Shown here piece after piece: positions 1-12,000 of a DNA stretch of 64,000 nucleotides (its first letter is position 1; every line of letters starts with the position of its first letter). The DNA lies in contig NZ_JAIFZO010000001.1 in the NCBI RefSeq assembly GCF_026341275.1, positions 263,910 through 327,909 of the forward strand, read 5' to 3'. The translations under genes were made by a program, and so were the position numbers. The DNA is from Streptomyces ortus. GTDB taxonomy: Bacteria > Actinomycetota > Actinomycetes > Streptomycetales > Streptomycetaceae. The notes under the pieces were generated by a model. The model did not search any database. It had not been told where the DNA came from and worked only from the letters and a program-made list of their open reading frames with translations.

Positions 1-3000
1 CTGCTCGGCGACGACCTCGCCGACCGGTTCACCAACGCCCCCGGCGACCCTGCGGTCACCGCGGAGGCCATCGGCGCCGCCCGTGACCGCCTCGCCTGGT
101 CACTGGGCGACGACGGCAACCAGGACCTGCTCGACGCCCTCGCCCTGGACGCCGCGGACACCTTCACCCAGGCCGAACTCGACCTGGCGGGCGTGGTGTT
201 CACGCCCACGCAACAGGCCGAGTTCGACGCGTTCGGCCGCCTCCCGCAGACCTACTGGCCGACCCCCGACCAGCGGGTGGCGCTCGCCACGATCGCCCTG
301 TCCCGCCCGTTCGCGAGCGAGCCCCGCCAGGACACCGGCACGGAACCCGCCGCCGGCGAACCGGCACCGCCCGAGCGCCGCGCCGGCGACCACGGTGGCG
401 CCGACCTGCTGCCCGCCCTCGCCGCCCGGGTCCTGGGCACCCCGCTCACCGTGGTGACCGGCGAGGGCCGCGACCAGCTGTTCCTCCCGCACGGCGTCGA
501 CCCGGCATCCGTCGACCCGGCCAACGACCCCGTCCTCTTCTCCTCGGACGGCTTCTTCCACGCCGCGCTTCCGACCGGCAGCCCGGCCCCGGTCGCCACC
601 GCGCTGCCGCCGAACACGACCGGTTCGGATCCGACGACGGAGACCTCCACCGACGACACCACGCGCACCGCCCCCGAGCAGCCGCCCGCGCACCGCAGCC
701 ACACCATCGCGCCCTGGCTGCCGGCCGCCGACAGCACCGGCCCGCGCTACCGCCTGGACCGCGACGCCGTCCTCACCGCCCCCGACGGCGCCACCTACAC
801 CCAGGGCACGCCCACCGGCCGCGGCAACGGCTTCTTCGGCGCGCTCTCCACGGCCGTACTGCAGGCCTCGCAGCAGCCCGGCGTCATCGGTCCGGAGGTC
901 GCGCGGCTGCGCAGGCGCGCCGCGATGTCGCCCGCCCAGCTGATGCGTCTGAACGGCTTGCCCGGGGACCCCACCACACACGCCACGCTCTTCACCCCGC
1001 CGCCGCTGCCCGCGGGCCGCCCCGGCGACCCCGCACCGTCCCGGCACGAGCGCGACGGCCATCTGCGCCGATACCTCGCCCAGGCACCGTGGGGTCCCGG
1101 GGCCGACCGCGCGGTGGCCGAGTGGGCCGCGGCGGCGACCGGTACGACCGTCACCCTGATCGAGGAGAACGGGACCGCGCACACCTACGCGGGCCCGTCC
1201 GGCGACAGCGGCCCGCACATCCGGCTCCGCCGCCGGGGCGGGGACTTCGTCCCGCTGACCCTGCACACCGCGGCGCCCCCGCAGACGACGCCCCAACCGA
1301 AGGACTCGAAGGCTCCCGAGACCAAGGGTTCGAAGGGCCCGGAGCCCAAGGACTCGAAGGGCCCCGCGGTCAAGGACTCGCCGACGCCGGAGGTCAAGGA
1401 CTCGAAGGGCCCGAAGCTCAAGGACTCGAAGGGTCCCGAGGCCAAGGACTCGCAGACGCCCGAGGTCAAGGGCTCGCAGGAGGTGGCGCCGAAGGACCTG
1501 ACGGCGCCCGTCGACACGGCTTCGCTGGACCCGCTCGTCCAGGAGGCGATCACCCACCCGCTGCCCCCGTCACCGACCGGCAGCGACCTCCCGGGCGTCG
1601 TGGAGGAGGAGGCGTACGAGCTGCACACGTTGTCCGGCAACGACACCGGCACCGACCTCCCCACGGACCCCGCGCCCGAACCGGCGCCGGAACCGACCCT
1701 GCGCCCCTTCAAGCTGGGGAACTTCGAGTTCACCAACCTCAACCAGACGGACCGGTACGTCGACAAGGCGGTCCGGATCATCGAGCTGCTCGACGAACAC
1801 AGCACCATCAAGACCTACGTCGGCAACCGTCCCGTACGCATCACCCTGCACCTGCGCACGACGGAAACCCCCGCCGACGTACGCGACCTGGGTGACGACG
1901 GTGTCCAGATCAACCTCGCGAGCTACTACTTCGAGAAGTACGACACCGGCTACATCATGGGCATGCTGTCCCACGAGATCGGCCTGCACCCCCTCGCCAC
2001 CCGCAACGCGGAGATCGCCGAGCAGGAGGAGGCGTACCAGGGGAGGCCCGTGCTGGTACCGGGACTGACCGACCTGAAGATTCCGCGCACCATGAACACC
2101 GACGGCGCGGGCCAGGCCGACCACATCATGGCCGCCTACCCGAAGACCATCCGGTACGCCACCTACCGCGACATCGTCATAGAGATGGCCAGGGTGCTCG
2201 CGCAGCGCGCGCGGGTCGGCGTGGCGGGAGCCAAGTCGCAGGACGTCACGGACCTGTTCGAGACCTACCTGATGGACCTCGCCTCCATCGCGGTCACCAA
2301 CGACTACCGGATCAACGCGGTCAAGGAACCCAACTACACGGCGAGGGTCTACAACGCCTACAAGGACCTGCTGCGCGCAGAGTTGGCGGGGAACACCGCG
2401 CTTCTGGCGCTGCTGCCCTCGAACAAGACCCTGTTCGGCGTCGCACGGTCCTTCACCCAACTCGCCAGCAGCATCGCGACCAACAACCGGGGCGACAGCA
2501 TCCAGCAGCCCGTGGCCGTTGCTCCGGAGCAGACCGCGGACAACACGGGCGAGGCACGCCCGAGACTGCCCCACGGTGCGGCGCAGACGCAGACGCAGAC
2601 CCAGCCCCAGACCCAGCCCCAGACGTCCGACACGCCGCGGCCCAGGGGCTCGCGGGACACCCGTCCCCGGTTCGTGGTGCGGTCGGGCTTCGACGCCCGG
2701 CGGTTCTCGTACCAGGGTGAGCCGGTCACCGAGCTGACGGTCCGCGTCGCGCTGCGCGGTACGGACGAGCAGGTCAACCAGGTGTTCGCCCAGCTCAGGG
2801 CGGGGGTGGACGAGTTCCTGAACGACCCGGCCCACCGCCTCTTCAACGGCGACCGGCTGCACGTGACCGTCGAGCACGTCGACCTCCCGGAAGTCCCGCG
2901 TGCTCCGGGCGCCACCGATGCCCCGCACCTGACCGTGGACCTGGTGGGCCGGGACAAGGCGATGGACCAGATCACCTGGTGGACCGACGCGGCCCCGGTC

Positions 3001-6000
3001 CAGTTCGTGCACGAACTGACCCACCAGCTCGGGCTGCGGGACGAGTACCGGGATGCCGACTCCCCGCACCGACCCCACGTCCTCGGCAGCCTGCTGGGCG
3101 ACCTCGACGCGGCGCCCGAGGACTCCTCGCTCGCCCCCGCCGGCTTGCGGGACCGGCATCTGGCCCTGCTCGGAGCGCTCATCGGCGAGGTGACCCCGGC
3201 GCCTCGGCAGAACGACGACCAGTCCGACCCTGCCGACCAGAGCTGGGCGGCGGCCCGGCAGAGTGCCACCCCGGAACCTCGCCAGGCCATCTGGGTGGAC
3301 CCGGTGTCGCTGCCTCGGCCGGCCTCGGGTGAGACGGCGGTCACCGACGTCCCGGCGCGTACGCCGCAGGATCCGAATGCGGATGCGGATGCGGTGCCGA
3401 CCCTGCGCCCCTTCAAGTTGGGGAATTTTGAGTTCACCAATTTGAATCAGACGGATCGGTATGTGGACAAGGCGGTGCGGATCGTCGAGTTGCTGGATGA
3501 GCACGGGACGATCAGGAGTTTTGTCGGTGGCCGTCCGGTGCGGATCACGCTGCATGTGCGGACGACGGAGACGCCTGCGGATGTGCGTGATCTGGGTGCT
3601 GCGGGTGTGGAGATCAATCTGGCGAGTTACTACTTCGAGAAGTACGACATCGGTTACATCATGGGGATGCTGTCCCATGAGATCGGTCTGCACCCTCTTG
3701 CCTCGGCGAATTCGAAGATTCCTGAGGAGGAGGAGCTGTATCAGGGCATGCCTCTAATGGTGCCGGGGCTGGAAACGCTGAGCACGCCGCGGTTTATGAA
3801 TACGGAGGGTGCGGGTCAAGCGGATCATGTGATGGCGGCGTTCCCGCACACCATCCGGCACGGTATTTACCGCGACATCGTGCTGGAGATGGCCGAAGTG
3901 CTGGCCCGGCACGTACGAGTGGGTGTGGCGGGCGCTAAGCCCAAGGACGTCACGGATCTGATCGACACCTACCTCATGGATCTGGCGTCGATCGCGGTCA
4001 CGAACGACTACCGGGCGCGGGCGATGAGGGATCCGGCATACACGGCGAGGGTCTACAACGCCTACAAGGCTCAGTTTGCTGAGCGCCTGGCTCAGGACAG
4101 TCCCGTACGTGCCCTGCTGCCTGCGGATAAGGGCAGGTTCGGTGTCCTGGCGGACTTCGCGGCGCTTGCCACGAGTGTGGGAACCAACAACCGCGGCGAC
4201 AGCATTCAGCGGCCGGCTCCTCCGGAACCGACCGCGAGCGGCAATAGCGGTGAGGCGCGTCCCAGGCTGCCCCAGTCCGACACCGATGGCACACCCACGA
4301 CGTCGGTCGAGTCGACTCCGACGCTCACCCCGTTCAAGTCGGGGAACTTCGAGTTCACGAACCTGAAGCACACGAACGAGGTGTACCGCGACAAGGCGGT
4401 CCGCATCATCGAGTTGCTTCGCAAGCACGACACGATCCGTGCCTACGTCGGCGGCCGTCCGGTCCGTATCACTCTGCATGTGCGTACGACCGAGACTCCC
4501 GCGGATGTCACGGACCGCGGGGACGCGGGCGTCGACATCAACCTCGCGAGCTACTACTTCGAGAAGTACGACATCGGTTACATCATGGGGATGCTGGCCC
4601 ACGAGATCGGTTTGCACCCCCTCGCCTCCCGGGACACGAACATCCCCGACGAGGAGGAGATGTTCGCGGGCGTGCCGCTGACCGTTCCGGGCCTGGCCGA
4701 TCTGAAGACGCCGCGCACGATGAGTACGGAGGGCGCTGGTCAGGCCGACCACATCATGGCCGCGTTCCCGAGCAGCACCCGGCACCGGATCTACCGGGAC
4801 ATCGTGCTCGGCATGGCCGATGACCTGGCGGAGGAGGTGCGAACGGGGGAGGAGGGCGCGAAGCCGAAGGACGTCACGGACCTCGTCGACACCTACTTGA
4901 TGGATCTGGCGACGATCGCGCTCACCAATGACAAGCGCAAGGACGCGGCCTGGGAACCGCGTTACACGGCCAAGGTGTACAACGCGTACAAGGAGCAGTT
5001 CGCCGCACAGCTCGCGCCGGACAGTCCCGTTCGGGCGCTGCTCCCGGCCGACAAGAGCTGGTACAACGTCACGAGCAACTTCCTGGGCCTGGGCAGCAGC
5101 GTCGCGTTCAACAACCAGGGCGACAGCATCCAGACCGCCACTCCGATGCCGAGCAGCAGCACCGAGACCGGCGAAGCGCGCCCGAGGCTGACCGGGAGTG
5201 GCCCGGACGCAGCGCCGCAGACCCGGTCGACCGACGTGCCTCGTGTGGGAAGGGGGCGTGACAAGCGCCCGCGTTTCGTGGTGCGGTCGGGCTTCGACGC
5301 CCGGCGGTTCACCTACGACGGCGATCCGGTCACCGACCTCACGGTGCGTATCGCGATGCGCGGCGGCACGGACGGGCTGAACGCCCAGGTCTTCTCCCAA
5401 CTGGGGGCGGGTGTCAGCGAGTTCTTGAACAGCCCCGGTCACCGGCTCCCGAACGGTGACGTGCTGCACGTGACGGTGGAACTGGTCGACCCCTCGCAGT
5501 CTCCGCACCTGACGGTGGACCTCACCGGCCGGGACCGGGCGATGGACCAGGTCTCGTGGTGGGCGGATGCCGATCCGGTGCAGCTGGTGCATGAGCTGAG
5601 CCATCAGTTGGGTCTGCGGGACGAGTACCGGGATGCCGATGCCCCGCAGCGTCCGCACATCGCGGGCAGTCTGCTCGGTGACCTGAACGCGGCTCCCGAG
5701 GACTCCTCGCTGGCTGCCGGTGGGCTGCGCGGTCGGCATCTGGCTCTGCTGGGTGCGCTGATCGGCGACCTGAGTCCCCAGCCCGAGCGGCCCTCGGAGC
5801 CAGGCGAGCAGGAGGACACGGAGAAGACCTGGGACGAGGTGCGCGAGAGCGCCGAAAAGGTGCGCCGCGAGGCGGTCTGGGTCGACCCGGTCTCTCTGCC
5901 GAGCACGACGAACGGTGCCGAGGACGCAGCGTCCACCGGGGTCCCGGCACACATGCTGCAGAACCAGAACCAGAACCAGACCCCGAACGCGGCACCTGGC

Positions 6001-9000
6001 ACCGATGCCGCGCCCGCCCCCGGGCCCTTCGTGATGGAGAACTTCGAGTTCACCAACCTGAAGAGTTCGAACGAGCGGTACCGCGCCAAGGCGACCCGGG
6101 TCATCGAACTGCTGCGGGACCACCCGACGATCAGTGCCTACGTCGCCGACCGTCCCGTACGCATCACGCTGCACGTGCGGACGAACGAGCCTCCTGCGGA
6201 CGTACGTGACCTGGGCGACGACGGCGTCCAGATCAACCTGGCCAGTTACTACTTCGAGAAGTACGACATCGGCTACGTCATGGGGATGCTGGCCCACGAG
6301 ATCGGCCTGCACCCGCTCGCCTCCCGGGACACGAACATCCCTGATGAGGAGGAGATGTTCGCTGGGGTGCCGCTGGCCGTCCCGGGGTTGTCCCACCTGA
6401 CACCGCCGCGCACCATGAACACGGTCGGTGCGGGCCAGGCCGACCACATCATGGCTGCCTACACCAGCAGCACCCGGCATGGGATCTACCGCGACATCGT
6501 GCTGAAGATGGCGGAGATGCTGGCGGAGTTCGCGCAGGCGCAGCTACCGGGAGCCAAGCTCCAGGACGCCACGGACGTGATCGACTCCTACCTCATGGAC
6601 CTGGCCTCCATCGCGATCACCAGCGACCACCGCCTGCGGGCCGCGAAGGAACCGGGCAACACCGCCAGGGTCTACAACGAGTACAAGACGCTGTTCGCCG
6701 CGCGCATGGCCCCGAACAGCCCCGCCCGTGCGCTGCTGCCCCCCGACAAGGGAATGTTCGGAGTCGTGCGGGACTTCGCGACGCTGACCGCCAGTGTGGT
6801 CACCAACAATCGGGGCGACAGCATCCAGCCGCCCGCACCCGTACCCGCACCTGCCTCCGCTACCGAGTCAGCGTCCACCCCCGCGCCTCCGACCGCGGAT
6901 GAGGCCCGGCCCCGGCTCCCGCAGGCGGAGGCCTGCGCTCAGCAGCCCGAACTGAGTGCCGAGAGGAGTGCCGAGAGGAGTGCCGAGGGGAGAGCCGAGC
7001 AAGCCCCGCCCGCCAAGGAGCCGATGCGCGGCACACGGGACACCCGTCCCCGGTTCGTGGTGCGGTCGGGCTTCGACGCCCGGCGGTTCTCGTACCAGGG
7101 TGAGCCGGTCACCGACCTCACGGTGCGTATCGCGATGCGCGGAGCGGCGGAGCAGACGCCGCGGGTGTTCGGGCAGCTCAGCGCCGGCGTCGCCGAGTTC
7201 CTGAACAGTCCCGGCTATCGGCTCCCCAACGGCGACCTGCTGAACGTGACCGTCGAGCTGGTCGATCCTTCGAAGTCCCCACATCTGACGGTGGATCTGG
7301 TGGGCCGGGACCGGGCGATGGACCAGGTCTCCTGGTGGGCGGATGCCGATCCGGTGCAGCTGGTGCATGAGCTGAGCCATCAGTTGGGTCTGCGGGACGA
7401 GTACCGGGATGCCGATGCCCCGCATCGTCCGCACATCGCGGGCAGTCTGCTCGGTGACCTGAACGCAGCCCCGGAAGACTCTTCGCTTGCTGCCGGTGGG
7501 CTGCGCGGTCGGCACCTGGCTCTGCTGGGTGCGCTGATCGGCGACGTGAGTCCCCAGCCCGAGCGGCCCTCGGAGCCGGGCGCGCAGGAGGACACGGAGA
7601 AGACCTGGGACGAGGTGCGCGAGAGCGCCGAGAAGGTGCGCCGCGAGGCGGTCTGGGTGGACCCGGTGTCCCTGCCCCGGCCGTCCACAGGTGAGACGGC
7701 GGTCACCGACGTCCCGGCGCGTACGCCGCAGGATCCGAATGCGGATGCGGATGCGGTGCCGACCCTGCGCCCCTTCAAGTTGGGGAATTTTGAGTTCACC
7801 AATTTGAATCAGACGGATCGGTATGTGGACAAGGCGGTGCGGATCGTCGAGTTGCTGGATGAGCACGGGACGATCAGGAGTTTTGTCGGTGGCCGTCCGG
7901 TGCGGATCACGCTGCATGTGCGGACGACGGAGACGCCTGCGGATGTGCGTGATCTGGGTGCTGCGGGTGTGGAGATCAATCTGGCGAGTTACTACTTCGA
8001 GAAGTACGACATCGGTTACATCATGGGGATGCTGTCCCATGAGATCGGTCTGCACCCTCTTGCCTCGGCGAATTCGAAGATTCCTGAGGAGGAGGAGCTG
8101 TATCAGGGCATGCCTCTAATGGTGCCGGGGCTGGAGACCTTGACGACACCGCGGTTTATGAATACGGAGGGTGCGGGTCAGGCGGATCATGTGATGGCGG
8201 CGTTCCCGCACACCATCCGGCACGGTATTTACCGCGACATCGTGCTGGAGATGGCCGAAGTGCTGGCCCGGCATGTGCGGGTGGGTGTGGCGGGTGCGAA
8301 GTCGAAGGACGTCACGGATCTGATCGACACCTACCTCATGGATCTGGCGTCGATCGCGGTCACGAACGACCATCGGGCGCGGGCGATGAGGGATCCGGCA
8401 TACACAGCGAGGGTCTACAACGCCTACAAGGCTCAGTTTGCTGAGCGCTTGGCTCAGGACAGTCCGGTGCGTGCTCTGCTGCCATGGGACAAGGGCAGGT
8501 TCGGTGTCCTGGCGGATTTCGCGGCGCTTGCCACGAGTGTGGGAACCAATAACCGCGGCGACAGCATCCAGCGGCCGGCTCCTCCGGAACCGACCGCGAG
8601 CGGCAATACCGGTGAGGCGCGTCCCAGGCTGCCCCAGTCCGACACCGATGGCACACCGACGGCTGCGGCCCCGGCCTCGACGAGCGCCACCGCGGCCGAG
8701 CCGACCTCTACGCTCACCCCGTTCAAGTCGGGGAACTTCGAGTTCACGAACCTGAAGCACACGAACGAGGTGTACCGCGACAAGGCGGTCCGCATCATCG
8801 AGTTGCTTCGCAAGCACGACACGATCCGTGCCTATGTCGGCGGCCGTCCGGTCCGTATCACCCTCCACCTGCGGACGACGGAGACCCCGGCCGACGTGAC
8901 GGACCGTGGCGAGGCGGGTGTCGACATCAATCTCGCGAGTTATTACTTCGAGAAGTACGACATCGGCTACGTCATGGGGATGCTGGCCCACGAGATCGGC

Positions 9001-12000
9001 CTGCACCCGCTCGCCTCCCGGGACACGAACATCCCCGACGAGGAGGAGATGTTCGCGGGCGTGCCGCTGACCGTTCCGGGCCTGGCCGATCTGAAGACGC
9101 CGCGCACGATGAGTACGGAGGGCGCTGGTCAGGCCGACCACATCATGGCGGCGTTCCCGAGCAGCACCCGGCACCGGATCTACCGGGACATCGTGCTCGG
9201 CATGGCCGATGACCTGGCGGAGGAGGTGCGAACGGGGGAGGAGGGCGCGAAGCCGAAGGACGTCACGGACCTCGTCGACACCTACTTGATGGATCTGGCG
9301 ACGATCGCGCTCACCAATGACAAGCGCAAGGACGCGGCCTGGGAACCGCGTTACACGGCCAAGGTCTACAACGCGTACAAGGAGCAGTTCGCCGCACAGC
9401 TCGCGCCGGACAGTCCCGTTCGGGCGCTGCTCCCGGCCGACAAGAGCTGGTACAACGTCACGAGCAACTTCCTGGGCCTGGGCAGCAGCGTCGCGTTCAA
9501 CAACCAGGGCGACAGCATCCAGACCGCCACTCCGATGCCCGGCAGTAGTGATGCCGACGAGACACGTCCGCGACTTGCACCGGGCGGCACGGAGCCCAAG
9601 TCGCAGAACGGGCCGCAGAACGGGTCGTCCGACTCCACGCCGTCGAGGGGGCCGCGTGCCAGTCGGCCGCGTGACAAGCGTCCTCGCTTCGTCGTGCGGT
9701 CCGATTTCGATGCGCGGCGGTTCACCTACGACGGCGATCCGGTCACCGACCTCACGGTGCGTATCGCGATGCGCGGTGGCAAGGACGGTCAGAACGCCCA
9801 CGCCCACGCCTTCGCCCAACTCCGCGACGGAGTGCACGAGTTCCTCAACAACCCCGGCCACCGACTTCCCAACGGCGACCTCCTGCACGTAACCGTCGAG
9901 CTGGTCGATCCTTCGCAGTCCCCGCACCTGACGGTGGATCTGGTGGGCCGGGATCGGGCGATGGACCAGGTCACGTGGTGGGCGGACGCCACCCCCCTTC
10001 AGGTGGTGCATGAGCTGACCCATCAGCTCGGTCTGCGCGACGAGTACCGGGATGCCGATGCCCCGCATCGTCCGCACATCGCGGGCAGTCTGCTCGGTGA
10101 CCTGAACGCGGCTCCCGAGGACTCCTCGCTGGCCGCCGGTGGGCTGCGCGGTCGGCACCTGGCCCTGCTGGGTGCGCTGATCGGGGACGTGAGTCCCCAG
10201 CCCAAGCGGCCTTCGGAGCCGGGCGCGCAGGAGGACACGGAGAAGACCTGGGACGAGGTGCGCGAGAGCGCCGAGAAGGTGCGCCGCGAGGCGGTCTGGG
10301 TGGACCCGGTGTCGTTGCCCAGGCCGTCCACGGGTGAGACGGCGGTCACCGACGTCCCGGCCCGTATGCAGCAGGACCCGGACATGCAGCAGGACCCGGA
10401 CGGGCCGCCGGCCACCACCGCCACCGCTGCTGCCCCTGCGACCGCCGAACCCACCCTGACCCCCTTCAGGTCCGGCAAGTTCGAGTTCACCAACCTGAAG
10501 CACACGGAGGAGAAGTACCGGGACAAGGCTGTCCGCGTCATCGAACTGCTGCGGGACCACCCGACGATCCGTGACTACGTCGGCGACCGCCCCGTCCGTA
10601 TCACCCTGCACGTGCGGACGACGGAGACCCCGGCGGACGTACGCGACCTGGGCGACGCCGGTGTCCAGATCAACCTCGCGAGCTACTACTTCGAGAAGTA
10701 CGACATCGGTTACATCATGGGGATGCTGGCCCACGAGATCGGTCTGCACCCGCTCGCCTCCCGGAACCGGGACATCCCCGACGAGGAGGCGATGTTCCGA
10801 GGCATCCCCCTGCCCGTGCCAGGGCTGGGCGACCTGCGGACCCCGCGCACGATGAACACCGACAGCGCGGGTCAGGCCGACCACATCATGGCCGCGTTCC
10901 CCAGCAGCACCCGGCACGGGATCTACCGGGACATCGTGCTGAAGATGGCCGACATGCTGGCCGAGGCCGCGCAGGCCGGTGTGGAGGGCGCCAAGGCCAA
11001 GGACGTCACGGACCTGATCGACACCTACCTCATGGACCTCGCCTCCATCGCGATCACCAGCGACTACCGGATGAACGCGGCCAAGGAACCCGGTAACACG
11101 GCCAAGGTCTACAACGCGTACAAGGAACTGTTCGCCGCGCGCATGGCCCCGGACAGCCCCGCCCGTGGCCTGCTCCCCGCCGACAAGGGAATGTTCGGAG
11201 TCGTACGGGACTTCACCACGCTGGCCGCCAGCCTCGCGACCAACAACCGCGGTGACAGCATCCAGCGGCCCCTCCCGACGGGCGAGGCGCGCCCCCGGCT
11301 CCCGCAGGCCGCCGTCGGCGCGCAGCGGATCCAGGACAGCATCGAACAAGCTCTGGCCGGTACACCCGCTACACCCGCTACACCCGCTACACCCGCTATA
11401 CCCGCTACACCGCAGAGCACTGAGGGAGCGCTGGTCGGGCCGCCGCGGTTGGCGGGTCCGCGCGACAGCCGGCCGCGGTTCGTGGTGCGGTCGGGCTTCG
11501 ACGTCCGGCGGCTCCCGTACCAGGGCGAACAGGTCACGGACCTCACGGTTCGCGTCCTGATGCGCGGTACGGACTCGCAGGTGGCGCACGCCTTCGAGCA
11601 ACTCTCCGCCGGAGTGCACGAGTTCCTCAACGGGCCCGAGTACCGGCTGCCGAACGGTGACCTGCTGCACGTAACCGTCGAGCCTGTCGCCGCCTCGGAG
11701 TCTCCGCATCTGACGGTGGATCTGGTGGGCCGGGACCGGGCGATGGATCAGGTCACGTGGTGGGCGGATGCCGACCCCATTCAGCTGGTGCACGAACTGA
11801 CCCATCAGCTGGGTCTGCGGGACGAGTACCGGGATGCCGACTCCCCGCATCGCCCGCACATCGCGGGCAGTCTGCTCGGTGACCTGAACGCGGCTCCCGA
11901 GGACTCCTCGCTGGCCGCCGGTGGGCTCCGCGAGCGGCACCTGGCCCTGCTGAGCGCGCTGATCGGCGACGTGAGTCCCCAGCCCGAGCGGCCTCGACCG

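Noticed and set aside
1300..1500. Regular AAGGACTCGAAGGGC units as a possible CRISPR or iteron array
   Set aside because: The units are in phase with the reading frame and encode KDSKGPE; there are no unique spacers.
11361..11410. CTACACCCG microsatellite
   Set aside because: Lies in frame inside a module linker and encodes PAT repeats; ordinary slippage.
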